Counted from the stretch's first letter, positions 44,407-56,725 are shown. The stretch is DNA of 64,000 nucleotides from Ascaphus truei (GCA_036426205.1 CM071574.1:12023709-12087708); one strand, 5' to 3'. The notes: generated by a model from the letters alone, not told the origin. Program-made: numbers and translations.

Positions 44407-44714
44407 TAGCTCTGCCGTGAACAGCTATCCGCAGTAAAGGTAAGTATATCAGGGTAAAGTAAACCGTCCTTATTCTCTTTGTTCACAGGCTACTAGCAAG
44501 GGCTTCAGGCACTCTTCTTCTCTCTAACTGCAGCTAAGGTGGACAGGACATCCCACAAAGCATTGTACTTGTAATCACTTCCTGAATGACGTCATGTGTT
44601 TCGTGTAGTCCCGCCCATCATGTCCGTGAAGTGCCTCCTGCAGGGCGATTGAGCGCGCATGTGCTAGGCAATGTTGCAAAATCCCACATGGCTAGTGTAA
44701 ACAAAGAAGGGACT

Positions 44715-45178
44715 CAAAATAAGCTGGATAAGAAAGGATTTTACATAAAATAATTGAGAGAATTATAGACTGAAGAAAAGTCAAAGGTCTTTCCAATATC
44801 AGAGAGCTAAAATAAAGGTCACCAAACAGATACTGTATGAACCAAAAAAACACATATACTAACAAAAAACAGAGTCTATGTGGAAACGTTCGAATTGCAT
44901 TATTTTTCTATGCTAGAATTACTCTAAAAGGAGCTTAATTAAAATGATTTTTTTAAAAACCCAGAAAGGCCCAGCGCAACCTACAAAAGTGACACAACAT
45001 ATAGTACAATACATCAGTAATCTGCTCATGAGTAAGGGTCATGTAGTTAAACCCTTTGGCCAAAGCTTTTTAAGCCTGCAGCCAACATCAAGGCATGACC
45101 AATTTGCACGTCCTAACACTACCTGGTAAAATTCCCATATACCTCTCTTGTTTTGCTGGAAGGAGAAAACCATACTGG
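44715..45178. repeat. Segmental duplication, copy 2
   Basis: Near-identical to 41663-42128, differing by small indels (for example TACTGTATACTAACAACAAA against TATACTAACAAAAAA). Confidence 0.9.
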
Positions 45179-45330
45179 GTCTGTGATACACAGGAACATG
45201 ATAAAAATGGCTCTTTGGAAAGTCGGGCAGAGCGAGCTTTAAACCCTGGGGAGGAGAGGCCAATCCTCCAAACAACAACAGTTGCAATAACCCAGCAAGC
45301 TTCAGAACCCCAAAACCCACCCTCACATCA
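44960..45330 (+). repeat. Interspersed repeat D
   Basis: CAGAAAGGCCCAGCGCAAC through AACAACAACAGTTGCAATAAC. The next copy begins only ~80 bp downstream. No coding region. Confidence 0.7.
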
Positions 45331-45407
45331 TATATACAGCATATATACAGCATATATATTAGTGTCAAAAAGCAGTGCTAATGAGCGTGGCAAAATATAC
45401 AAACAAA

Positions 45408-45775
45408 AACAGAAAGGCCCAGCGCAACATACCAAGTGACACAACATATACTGTAGTACAATACTTCAGTGCTAATCTGTTCATGAGTAAGGGTCATTTA
45501 GTTAAACCCTTTGGCCAAAGCGTTATACAGTAAGCCTGGAGCCACTTCACGGCATGACCAATTTGCAGGTCCTAACACTACCTGGCACACTTCTCATGTA
45601 CCTCACTTTTTTGCTGGAGGGAGAACAACCATACTGGGTCTGTGATACACAGGATCATGGTAAAAACTGCTAATTGGAAAGTGGGGCGGGGTGAGCTTTA
45701 AACCATGGGCTGGAGGGACCACACCTCCAAAACAACAACAGTTGCAATAACCCAGCAAGCGCCAGAACCTTTAAT
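45408..45775 (+). repeat. Interspersed repeat D, adjacent copy
   Basis: Same phrases as 44960-45330 in the same order, diverged (CTTCACGGCATGACCA for CATCAAGGCATGACCA). Confidence 0.7.
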
Positions 45776-46482
45776 TGGTTTAAAATGATCATTAAAATGA
45801 TGTTGATACCATTCCCAGAGTGACATTGATGAACAGAATTCAAATGCTTGTTAGCACTGATTGGGCTTAATGGAAGTACTAGAATCTCCACGGTAATTGC
45901 CGAAGTATAGTACTATGCATGCTACAGCCAAAATAACATTTCCTGCATCTTTTCAGCAGGCATAATCAAAAGGGATAAAGATAATGATATTATTGGAGTT
46001 ACAGACACTGGAAATGTAGCCAGTGTAGCATTATTCAAGTTATAATTACGATATTTTCTTGTTAAGGGAGATGTCTGAAGTACTCTAACATAGTAACCAA
46101 CAGAGTTAGGAGAAATTAGCCTGCATGCACGTAACCGTAGCAGAGCCACAGTGATTTTAAACTGAAGCAAAACTTGGTAAAAACTATGCAGCAAACTAGA
46201 GAGATTTATTCTATTCTACAATAAATTATTATTTTAAAATGTTTCCATTAACAATTTTAAACTTAAAAATGTAATGAAAATAAAGTATAAGTTAATTTAT
46301 ATAATGGTTTAATTGAAATCAATTCTATACACAAGCACCAAGAATAAAGAATGTGTAACTATATTAGGTTAAATGTTGATTCATCAATGCACAACTCAAG
46401 AAGGCTGTGCCCAAGTTGATTTAGGACAAACCTTGCAGGAATTTGAGCATTTGGCATACATCTTCGATGAGATAAACCATGC
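45776..46482. other. Unassigned AT-rich DNA
   Basis: No repeat family or gene recognised; the minus frame 45922-46194 has no domain. Confidence 0.35.
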
Positions 46483-46490
46483 CTTGTGAG

Positions 46491-46746
46491 CAGCATTAAA
46501 GGCCCCCGGGGCAAAGCAGTGCACTGGGCCCTGCTAAATTTCTCTCGTGAATGCAGACATGCCGACTCTCCGCTACAAGTCGTAATTTTTCTCCTTCTAC
46601 CGAGTTAGCGGGACATTTGAATGTTGAGTCGGGTGATCGGAAAATTAGTGTTAAATTCTGGTCTGTGCATAGATTAACACGGGGCCCCTGTACTCGTGGG
46701 GCCCCCGGGCAACTGCCCAGCATGCCCATGTGTTAAGACGGCACTG
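46491..46746. mobile_element. hAT MITE with exact 8 bp target duplication
   Basis: 256 bp, ends CAGCATTAAAGGCCCCCGG and (complement) CAGTGCCGTCTTAACACATG, flanked on both sides by CTTGTGAG (46483-46490 and 46747-46754). The GGGCCCC words near each end suggest GGGCCCCC..-type subterminal repeats. Confidence 0.9.
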
Positions 46747-46754
46747 CTTGTGAG

Positions 46755-47579
46755 AGACTTTAAATTGGAGCTCTCTAAAATCAGGAGGTGTGTGCTTAAA
46801 CACTTTATTCCGGCCTCTAGGAATTACATGTCTGATGACTCACTGGTATACCCAGGAAATAGTTATCATATGAAGACCAGATATTGTAACTAAGATATGT
46901 GCCATATATGTATCCACTCAAAGATCCCTCCAAATAACACATGGAGAGACTCCTGTGCTGAAAAAGGAGCACATAGACTCCTGGGAGATATGCAAGTAAA
47001 ATATGCAAAGTAGATTTAAATGAATCACACCCCATAAGACCTAAAGTACAATACTGAGAAGCCCGAGGCCGCTTGTGATGGAGGGGGTATGAGTCATATC
47101 TCATATCTCTAATTGCAGCATTCAGACTCTATTAAAATAGGTCTCTCCCTCACTCTACCACTCCTCATTGGTCCAAATGCATGAACCTCTGTTAACCTAA
47201 TTAACGTTGCGAAAGACAACATTTAAATAACGGTAATCCTAATGCTATGCGCTAAAGAGAATAATGTTATGATAACCTAGACTTAGGCACATCAGAGTAA
47301 CACATGTGCACATAAGAAGCCTAACATCGCAGATCAGCTAAAATCTGTTGTTAGCGCTGGGAAATAGCGTTAGGTTAAATGGGTCACACCTGAACTTCTC
47401 TCCAAAAATTCCAGGGGAAGCGCGATTATAACCCGAAAAAGAAAAATCTTAATATAGTGCATTTCTGATGTGACACAGATTAGTTTGTACTATACAACTT
47501 TTCCCATATACAATTTCTACTTACCAGAGGTAAGGGGGCTTAATTATATTTACTTCCCTTCCATCCATTGCCTGTTTAA
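46755..47579. other. Unassigned DNA with fragments of interspersed repeats
   Basis: 46930-46960 has AACACATGGAGAGACTCC (relative of 5100). 47180-47400 has several GTTAACCTAATTAACG and GCGTTAGGTT words like those at 48720-48780. No gene supported. Confidence 0.35.
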
Positions 47580-48350
47580 TTCAAGATAAGATCTTGTTTG
47601 CTTTTGCAGCTACTGCATGACTTTGGGCACTATTGCTAAGCCTGCTGTCTACAAGCACTCCTAAATCCTTCTCCATCAAGGATTCTCCTAAGTTATCTCC
47701 ATTTAATTTGTAAATTGCCTGTTTATTCTTGTTCCCCAAATGCATAACCTTACATTCGTCTGTGTTAAACATCATCTGCTATTTAGCTGCCCAAGTTTCC
47801 AGTCTATCCAATTCTTTCTGGAGAGAAATTACATCCTGCTCTGATTCTACTACCTTACAAAATTTAGGGTCATCAGCAAAGATGGAGACTTTGCTCTCCA
47901 TGCGAACCTCAATGTTATTAATAAACAAGTTAAAAAGCAGGGTTTCCAGTACCGATCCCTGAGGTACTCCACTCACAACTTTAGCCCATCCTGAAAAAGT
48001 TCCATTATGACAAACCTCTGTTGTCCTTCAACCAGTTTTCAATCCAGGTGCAAATATTTTTAGCGAGTCCAATTTGTTTTATTTGGTACATTAAACCTTG
48101 TGTGGAACCATATCAAAAGACTTTGCAAAATCAACTGCATTACCCTGGTCTACATTCCTACTTACCTGCTCAAAGAAACTAATAAGGTTAGTTTGGCACG
48201 ACCTATCCTTCATAAATCCATGCTGACTATTACTAATAATTTTGTTTTCCATTAGGTATTCCTGAATAATATCCCATACTAAACCTTCAAGTAGCTTCCC
48301 CACAAATGATGTCAGGCTTACAGGTCTGTAATTCCACGATTGTGATCTAG
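47580..48350 (-). pseudogene. CR1-type LINE reverse transcriptase fragment
   Basis: Minus strand, three frames. Reading downstream: GKLLEGLVWDIIQEYLMENK and SQHGFMKDRSCQTNLISFFE, then MSGVPQGSVLETLLFNLFIN with SIFADDPKFCKVVESEQDV, then DECKVMHLGNKNKQ and EKDLGVLVDSRLSNSAQS. The FADD catalytic motif and PQGSVL are intact, but frameshifts separate the blocks and both ends are missing. CR1/Jockey superfamily. It is better preserved than the copy at 18361-19640. Confidence 0.85.
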
Positions 48351-48918
48351 TTTAAGTATGCAATCCGCATGTGGATTTTAGTGTGCGGGGGGGATTTTGT
48401 CAAAATGATCAGTGGATTTTGACAGTTTCGACAATTCCTAGTTATTTGCCCTGATTTAACGGAGTTTCGTGTATCTGGACCCTCTACAGCAAAACTCCTA
48501 TTTCCGTGTCTGGACAGAGTTAACGCCACCTTTAGGAATGAAATAAGCAACTACCGTTTAAATTGCTGTGTTAACCTGAATGGCCTTTAGTGCATACGCG
48601 ATGTTAGGGTGGACACCTCTTATGCATATCATTAGCACTAACGGCTGGAAACAAAATAACCATACATTATTAAAGGAGTAGCACTGGCTTAATGTAACAT
48701 TATTTGCTTTAGTGCGTAGGCGGTAAAATTTACCTAACGTTAATTACGTTAACATTAGGTTTAATAGGCTAAGTGCACCTGGCCCTATAAGTAATTGATT
48801 CATCATAAGTTATAATCAATAAAAAGGTTTAATATTATGTATAATCTTTCCGTGTGTGACTAATCGTTTTAAATGTAGTCTGCTCCTGCTGGCGTGCTGT
48901 GTCCGTCCCGATGCAACC
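48351..48918. other. Unassigned DNA
   Basis: Contains GTTAATTACGTTAACATTAGG-like words (48735-48765), probably a MITE remnant. No gene. Confidence 0.35.
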
Positions 48919-49327
48919 TACACTGGCGACACACTTTATTCGAGCTCGGCTAGTCCCACGAATTCGGGTATACTCGGGTGTATTGAGGTTTGTGACTGTT
49001 TTCTGCCCGAGTGCATTGCGTTATTTTCCAGGCAGGGATTGAAGCATTTTATTCCCGCTGGCTGCAATACTGCACAGTATATATATATATATATATATAC
49101 TGCATTACAATTCATGAATTTATGCCATCTGGTAGACACGCGAAGCATTGCAGCCTATTAAATCCTAATCATTATCATTTAACAGATCAGCCGCCCGTCA
49201 GCCAGGCATGTACCATGGCTGGGAAGGCAAACGCAACGGGGCTTGTCAGAGGTGAGGAGCGGCGCATTCCAGGTATCTGCCAGGTACATACTGGGTATTT
49301 GCTCGAATAAAGTGTGTCGCAGCAGTA
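48919..49327. mobile_element. TA-flanked MITE, family B, second copy
   Basis: Tips TACACTGGCG and (complement) TACTGCTGCG, both followed by ACACACTTTATTCGAGC, with TA at each border. Nearly the same as 33594-33996 over its full length, with a longer (TA)n. Flanks GCTCCTGCTGG and CCAGCAGGAGC are mutually inverted, so it sits in or next to a palindrome. Confidence 0.85.
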
Positions 49328-50739
49328 CCAGCAGGAGCAATTACATCTGCTATATCTGTATTTAAGGAGGCAAGCTAAATTTAAAAAAAAATGCCATTTG
49401 GGAAATTATTTCCCCTGTCATAATTTGGCAAGAGTGATCCTAGGTCTCGCTCATATCCAAATGAAATGAGGAAAGGTCTTGTTTAGTTTAGAGACATATT
49501 TTCTTTGAATCATTATTAGAACCATTTGCAAATTATAGATCATTTTAAGGTATAAACTTTGCTACAACTAAAGGCCAAGCACTAACATGAAAGCTAATTC
49601 GCTACACATTGTTCAAATCAGCAAGTAGTGATGGGCAATGTCCATTCATTTGATTTTTTATAATGTATTTGTACATTACCATTTTTGTATTCCATACTGT
49701 ATGGCAAAAAAATAGCAAGGAAAACCGATTAGTGATGTTTGCATATGTCTCCAACTATGACACACTTGTTAGTCATACAGTAATCTGTTCTAATTGTAAG
49801 AGCACAAAAAGAAATACAATTGTAGCCCTCTAGGTTGTAAATCCAATAATAATGAAGACGGTAATAGGTAAAAACGTTAATTTCCCATATACTGTAGGTC
49901 AAAATGTGAAAGCTTTCCTCATCAAAATGCAGGTTACAAATGAGAGTCTTAAAAAAATGTCATTGAGGCAATGAGAGGGGGGAATTACTTTCAAGGAAAA
50001 GGCAGAGAATATACAGTTTTTCTTTGCTAAAAATCCAAGTCTCCCCAATAAAAAGGGCGAGTTGTCCACTATGACAATTCCCCTGGGCCAGTCAATGTAA
50101 CCCAGGAAATGGTTCACTAGCAAATATTTGTAGACAATGAAAGTACCTAGTGTGACACGTGTACCCAGCGTGCAGTACAGGGCATCACTCATTTCCCATC
50201 CTTGTAAGACAAGTACAGGACTGCAAGTAGCGTTTTCATTCATTGTGTGAATAAGTAATTAAACGGAGAGCAATGTGAGTTAAGTCTAAATTCAACTTCC
50301 ATGAGAGCTAGAAAATGACAACTTACCTTGCTATCAAAATTCTGATAGTATTGAAACGGAAGCCCATGTCAAGAGAAATGAATTTTCAGTCTCATTAGTG
50401 CTCTTTTCTGAAAGGATTTTGCCAAGTTCCTCATTTCTTATTATATTCTTTGTCACAAGGAAAGGGTAATGTTGAGTTATTATCTCTTCTTGTTATTGTC
50501 CCTGCCTTTGACAAATGGGAGAATTAGATGGCGTCATTTTCAACTTAAGGTTAAAATATTTACTGTACATAAATGTTAGTTAATAACAAGAAAAGCTCTG
50601 AGATTGTATCAAGAATAATTGAAAGTACCCATATTCTGTGTTTTTTAGTTTGTATGATAGCAAGTTTACTAAGGATTTGAGCTGCTATGTATCTAACAAG
50701 CCTTTAATGTAAAATGAAAACCCCATTTGTGCTGTAGAT
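49328..50739. other. Unique DNA with an unexplained open frame
   Basis: No repeats recognised. The minus frame 49899-50243 (114 codons) is not low-complexity and contains WEMSDALYCTLGTRVTLG and FLGYIDWPRGIVIVDN, but I recognise no family. There is no downstream splice or polyadenylation evidence. 50290-50640 is unique AT-rich sequence and could be conserved non-coding DNA. Confidence 0.3.
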
Positions 50740-50994
50740 CAAGGGTATGCAAAGTTCCCCCCTTACGCCCACCTGTCTGCTCTCCTCCCCTGCTCGCACC
50801 CCCCTCCTTACCTTGTCTTTGTCGTCAAATGACGCAGCGGGGTGACGTGTCCCTGCGTCGATAAAGACAAGGTAAGGGAAGTTGCAGAGGCCTCATGCGA
50901 TCCACCCGTGCGGGTCCTCTGCAAACGCAACGCCCCCCCTGGAAAATCTTGAACCCCCCTGGGGGTGGGAGCTCCCCCCAGTTGCGCAGCCCAG
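50740..50994. mobile_element. hAT MITE with exact 8 bp target duplication
   Basis: 255 bp, ends CAAGGGTATGCAAAGTTCC and (complement) CTGGGCTGCGCAACTGGGG, flanked by CTGTAGAT at 50732-50739 and 50995-51002. Same end type as 31697-31938. The inner ACCTTGTCTTTGTCG/CGATAAAGACAAGGT forms an inverted repeat. Confidence 0.9.
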
Positions 50995-51002
50995 CTGTAG
51001 AT

Positions 51003-51234
51003 GAACATCACCATAGAAACATAACAATGACACAAACATTTTCATTATAAATCCAATGCTTACCAAAAAATGGTACATATGTTCTATTGAACATGCTCTG
51101 AGATTACGCCGTATGAGACGCCATAAGAGGACGCTGTACAAGAGAACAAACAGAGCAGCCAGACTGGATGAGCGTTGTTCTGTGGCTGATGGCTGCGAAT
51201 CTTTAAACTGCAAGACCTCACGAATCCTTACTTA
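51003..51234. other. Unassigned DNA before the Tc1 element
   Basis: Holds an Arg-rich plus frame (51056-51268: RLRRMRRHKRTLYKRTNRAA) and an opposing minus frame. Neither is recognisable as a known protein, and the plus frame runs into the transposon. Coding status is doubtful. Confidence 0.3.
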
Positions 51235-52831
51235 CAGTTGTGTGAAAAAGAATGTACACCCTCTTTGAATTCTATGGTTTTACATAGGACATAATAACAA
51301 TCTTCTGTTCCTTAGCAGGTCTTAAAATTAGGTAAATACAACCTCAGATTAACAACATCACATTACATATTACACCGTGTCATGATTTAACAAAAATAAA
51401 GCCAAAATGGAGAAGCCATGTGTGAAAAACTAAGTACACCTTATGATTCAATAGCTTGTAGAACCATCTTTAGCATCAATAACTTGACGTAATAGTTTTC
51501 TGTATGACTTTATCAGTCTCTCCCATCGTTATGGAGGAATTTTGGCCCACTCTGCTTTACAACATTGCTTCAGTTCATTGAGGTTTGTGAGCATTTGTTT
51601 ATGAACAGCTCTCTTAAAGTCCAGCCACAGCATTTCAATAGGGTTGTCTGGACTTTGACTGGGCCATTGCAACACCTTGATTCTTTTCTTTTTCAGCAAT
51701 TCTGTTGTAGATTTGCTGGTGTGCTTGGGATCATTGTCCTGTTGCATGACCCAATTTCGGCCATGCTTTAGCTGTCGGACAGATGGCCTCACATTTGACT
51801 GTAGAATACTTTGGTATACAGAGGTGTTCATGGTCGACTCAATGACTGCAAGTTTCCCAGGTCCAGTGGCTGCAAATACATGCCCAAATCATCACCCCTC
51901 TACCACCGTGCTTGACAGTTGGTATGAGGTGTTTTTGCTGATATGCTGTGTTTGGTTTTCGCCAAACGTGGTGCTGTGCATTATGGCCAAACATCTCCAC
52001 TTTGGTCTCGTCTGTCCAAAGGACATTGTTCCAGAAGTCTTGTGGTTTGTTCAGATGCAACTTTGCAAACCTAAGCCGTGCTGCCATGTTCTTTTTAGAG
52101 AGAAGAGACAACCCTTCCAACCAAACCATACTTGTTCAGTCTTTTTCTAATTGTACTGTCATGAACTTTAACACTTAACATGCTAACTGAGGACTGGAAA
52201 GTCTGAGATGTAACTCTTGGGTATTTTGCAATTTCTCCTAGCATTTCACGGTCTGACCTTGGGATGAATTTGCTGGGACGTCCATTCCTGGGAAGATTGG
52301 CAACTGTCTTGAATGTTTTCCACTTTTGATTAATCTTTCTCACTGTAGAATGATGGACTTAAAATTGTTTGGAAATGGCCTTATAACCCTCCCCAGATTG
52401 ATGGGCAGCAACAATTGCTTCTCTAACATAATTGCTGATGTCTTTCCTCCTTGGCATTGTGTTAACACACACATGAATGCTCAGACCAGCAAACTGCTAA
52501 AACTTTGGCTTTTATAGAGGTGGTCACACTTGCTGATGATAAATTAATCAAGGGCATTTGATTAGCAGCACCTGTCTGCTACTTAGCATCTTAATCCCTG
52601 TGGAAGCAATAAGGGTGTACAGTACTTAGTTTTTCACACATAGCTTCTCCATTTTGACTTTATTTTTGTTAAATAAATCATGCCACGGTGTAATATGTCA
52701 TGTGTTGTTGTTCATCTGAGGTTGTATTTACCGAATTTTAAGACCTGCTATGGAACAGATGATTGTTATTATATCCTGATATGTAAAACCATAGAATTCA
52801 AAGAGGGTGTACTTTCTTTTTCACACAACTG
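51235..52831 (-). mobile_element. Nearly full-length Tc1-type transposon
   Basis: 1597 bp flanked by TA (51233-51234 and 52832-52833). Inverted ends begin CAGTTGTGTGAAAAAGAATG at the left and CAGTTGTGTGAAAAAGAAAG at the right, and stay similar for ~210 bp up to TGTGTGAAAAACTAAGTAC, i.e. long IR/DR-type ends. The single transposase gene is on the minus strand (51529-52457). Confidence 0.95.
51529..52457 (-). pseudogene. Tc1 transposase, DDE triad retained but frame broken
   Basis: Starts MPRRKDISNYVREAIVAAHQ at 52457. The paired HTH region follows (SGEGYKAISKQF, then a stop, then VHHSTVRKINQKWK; GRPSKFIPRSDREML; VHDSTIRKRLNKYGL). The catalytic domain has NNVLWTDETKVEMFG (first D), VMQQDNDPKHTSK (second D) and SPDNPIEMLW (E), so all three catalytic acids survive. 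One in-frame stop lies in the first HTH and frameshifts lie near 52110 and 51850. SPDNPIEM also lacks one residue compared with the usual SPDLNPIEM. It ends AEWAKIPP. The enzyme would bind the ends and excise and insert at TA. Length ~310 codons is near the family norm of ~340. Confidence 0.9.
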
Positions 52832-52833
52832 TA

Positions 52834-55800
52834 TATGTTAGTGACTCCATTGCTTTTTATTCCATTGTGAAATTAAATACTGAAAGAGTTTTTTTTGCCC
52901 TCTCCTTGTTTTAGCGCTGTCTACATTGAAGACTTGTTTTACTTTAAGTCGCGGAGGTGAGCAGCTGATCTGGGAATGGTAGACGGGAAGAACAAAACAT
53001 TGGCACCCACTGAAATAGTGCTTCGAAGAATTAATCCTAGTGGGACTGTGGGCTGGATACATTTTAAAAATGCGGTATTACTGCCCCCCGACCCCCAATT
53101 TTTTTTATTTTTATAGTGCAATACATCAACATTACACCGCTAAAAATAACGCATCTTTTATCGGATATGTAAAAAATATTGGATCCGTAAAACAAATAAG
53201 CATAATACTGCATTTTTTCCCTGATCATGCCGTACATCACGTTTCAATATATATCGGAACGGAATTAACAGCAGATATAGTACATTTCTTTTATCATCTA
53301 TTCCAGACTGGCCTTAGCCTTGTCTTGGCTATGTATATATTTGCCAATATATATTGGCCATTATATACATAGGCAAGATAATCTAAACCAACCTGAAATA
53401 TATGATAAAATATAACTTGAAATACATTACAGTAAATACGAACCCCTTAGTAGCCCAAGTAGTTAACCAGTCATGGGTGTCCATGACTAGCTGACCACAA
53501 AAGGGCTACAAAGGGGTTAATAAACATGCAAAAAAAGAACATCCGACCCTAGTTTCCTCTGGACTTGCAAACTGAGTGACCATTTATCCTCCAGTAAAAA
53601 ACGTACAAGTCCTGCGTTCAGTGACACTGATTGTATGACATGAAACTGAGTTGTATGCTGTTGTTTCGAAGGAAATATTAAACACTTTACTTCTTTATTT
53701 TTTGCTTTATTTCTAATCAATGTTAAGATCTAGTTTTAATTTGTCAGACGATCTTAAAGTACAGTAACAGTGGAAGTTAGTGTATTAAATACTTCAGAAA
53801 GAGGGAGGGGCGCTAATGGGTAATACTATATACAGTATATACAAAAGTGATAGTGTGTGAGTTAAGGTGAATTGGTCAATGACTGTACAATCCTGCAGCC
53901 AATGTGAAAAAGGGGTTATCCAGACCCCAAGGAATAGTGGAATGGAAAAGACTCAGCCGCATAGATAGTACCAAAATTGAACCCTAGTGGGTTATGTAGG
54001 ACTTGAGATTGAAAAGGATAAATGGAGGACAGCAAGGTGTAGATTTAGTCAATTGTAGACATTTTAATAAAATATATGACCTTTGTAACTTAACTAAGAA
54101 GTTCAGTATAAGCCTATAATTAAAAAAAATGTGTACATAAGGTAAATAAAATACAATAAATTGCAGTGAAGGATATCCAATAAGTTGCTGTTAAGTGAAT
54201 GGCAATCTGTATGATATGGAGAGTTATCCTATGTATGGATGGAATATATTCTGAGATAGCAGGTAAATCCTGAATTGATTTCCAAGAGAAGCAGCTGGTA
54301 GGCTAAAAAATGAAAAAATCTTCTAAGGGGATTAGTCTCCCCAAAATCACAAATTGGAATGTCTCTCCTTAAGGGTTCGGTTCCTCCACTGTAGCAGAGT
54401 TTATCCAGAAGGTGCACCTTATGTCCATGTAGGCAATGTGTATTGTGTGATTGGCACAACTAAGCCTAGTTTTTCATGGAAATAGGCCTTCACAAACAGT
54501 CTTATAAGGCCACTCGTACCTCAATGGGATATAATTACCCACTACTGCGGCATGTCTTGATGGACTCAGCAGCCTTAGCAACCTGATGGATGTTTTCCCA
54601 TGGGGCACTTATCCCGACGGGTGACCGGGTTGGCCTTGATGAATAGGCTGTCCCTGGCTGGCACTTCCACACCAGCCTCAGCGACGTCGGCTCTGCCAGC
54701 GATTAAATACTTCAGACAGCAGATAAAAACAAGGCAATATTTCATAATGCTAATTTCATTATAGGGTGCGACATGAAAAGAAACACATAGCTCGCTGAAA
54801 ATCTCCATGAGTAAGTCAAGCATTCTCTTTGGGCTGCACTGGGATGCTCGGACAGTGGTCAACTATACAGTATATAGCATCAGCTACTGGTTAGCATTAT
54901 GAAGTCATTATCAGTAGCGGTTGAACCTCTGTGGCTCTTGTATTAGTTTCCTTTTGAGATTAATGGCTTATATTAGAATGACACATACGTTAGTGGTGTT
55001 AAGTAGATTCATCACTAACACAGATAACACATTCATACTGTATATTATTATAGTATAGTATTTATAGCAAATAAACATTATAAATGTATTTGTTTCTTGG
55101 CAAAAAGCATAAATACTGTCTATTACTAGACAATCCTAGCAAATAACGGGAAATCTGAAGAGTTGATGCAAGAGCCATGAGTATAGCAATGGATGTCTTT
55201 ATAGGATGACAGTACTAGGATTGACATAATACCTTTTTATGCTAGGATTCCCTCTGTCACCTACTGACAAAACGCAGAACCTATCGGTTTTGTGATATTA
55301 TAAACCCCATTAGGATATGTGAATTAGCTACTCAAGTTCTAACATCCAGGGGGGATAAGCAGTTGAAAAATTCAGTAACATGGTTTTTGATGCTATCTTT
55401 ACAAAGCAGCAGGAGTAGAATCAGTCAATCATTATTCTGTTTTTTCTTCTCTTTCATCCAGTGACTGACTCTAAACACTACCCTGTAAAAATGTACAGAT
55501 ATAGCAGAACTTAACGTGAAATAACACACAAAGTAATGTAACTCCAGGTGCAGGATTTGACCTCAGTGGCCAGAACAGCAGGGGGGAGTAGAAGAAGGCG
55601 TACTCTGGGTAATCGGCAGGGGTCCAGGGTAGGTGGCAATGTATCATAGTCGGGTCACGGGCAGATGGCGGAAGCAGTCGGCAAGGTAGCATCGTCGGGG
55701 TTGGTAACAGGGAATCCACAGACACTGGAACAGGGCACAGAAACAGGGCACAGGGACAGAAACTGGACAAACCGCATTACTGGCAAGGGCCTTTTAATAA

Positions 55801-55921
55801 ATGAACTAGGACAACAGAATACAAAGACAGAAACAGTGACTATGGCAGGAAACAGGCAGGGTGAGTCTCAGAACATACAAAACAAAAGCAAAGGTAATCA
55901 GAAGAATGTAAAACTATAAGG
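52834..55921. other. Unassigned intergenic DNA
   Basis: 3 kb without a gene or a repeat I can name. 55440-55900 is a G/A-rich segment (GGGTCCAGGGTAGGTGGC, ACAGGGCACAGAAACAGGGC) that resembles untranslated parts of LTR elements. Frames 52838-53372, 54575-54862 and 55471-55919 have no domain. Confidence 0.35.
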
Positions 55922-56099
55922 CAGGGCTGCACAACATACGGCCCGCGGGCCGCATGCAGCCCGCCTGGCCTTTCTGTGTGGCCCGCAATGAATCCGACAA
56001 ATTAAATTAATTAATTAAATAAATTGAAAAAAAAAAAAGTTTAAAAAAATGGCGCCGATTCCCAGCGGTCCCGGCGCGCATGCGCTAGGGCACTGCTAC

Positions 56100-56725
56100 A
56101 CCCCCCCTTCCCTGCTCCCAACGTGGGGCGGAAGGGGAAGCAACTCTCAGCTTCTGTGGCCCGCTCCCACCCACTTCCCTGCTCCCAACATGGGGCGGAA
56201 GGGAAGCAACTTTCAGCTCCTATGCGGGCCGCTCCCCATCCCCCCTGTCCCCAACGTGTGGGCGGGAAGGGGATGGAAACAAGCAGCTCCTCGCTGGCCC
56301 GCTCCCCCCCTTCCCTGCTCCCAACGTGGGGGGGGGGAAGGGGAAGCAACTTTCAGCTCCTCTGCGGGCCCGCCCCCCCCCCCCCTGCTCCCAACGTGGG
56401 GGCGAAGGGGATGCAACACGCAGCTCCCTCTGCGGGCCCGTCCCCCCTCCTGCTCTCCCCCCCTGCTCCCCCCCCTCCTCCCAACGTGGGGTGGAGGGGG
56501 AAGCAACACACAGCTCCTCTGGGGCCCGCTCCCCCCCCCTGCTCCCAACGTGGGGCGGAAGGGGATGCAACACGCAGCTTCCTCGGGGCCGCTCCCACCT
56601 CCTGCTCTCCCCCCCCTGCTCCCCCCCTCCTCCCAACGTGGGGCGGAGGGGGAAGCAACACGCGCTCCTCTGCGGGCCCGCTCCCCCCCTGCTCCCCAAG
56701 TGGGGCGGAGGGGGAAGTAATAATA
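56100..56725. repeat. ~60-90 bp minisatellite, about nine units
   Basis: CCCAACGTGGGGCGGA recurs with AAGGGGAAGCAAC and GCGGGCCCGCTCCC. Pro/Gly-rich frames on both strands are array translations. Confidence 0.9.

Larger units (their letters stand above)
42129..44714. other. 2.6 kb segment between duplicate copies, partly GC-rich
   Basis: No gene recognised. 43055-43262 is a minisatellite; 43440-43990 is CpG-rich. 44205-44237 has a minus-strand GTCAGAAGGAAGGG..CCCTGAAACGTTG ribozyme-like relic. 44090-44200 is G-rich. The CpG-rich part yields overlapping frames (for example 43436-43978 minus, 43575-44192 plus) with no domain; it could be a CpG-island-like piece of a retroelement LTR. Confidence 0.35.

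Noticed and set aside
51056..51268. Arg-rich frame suggestive of a nuclear protein
   Set aside because: Too short, runs into the Tc1 end, and no known family recognised.
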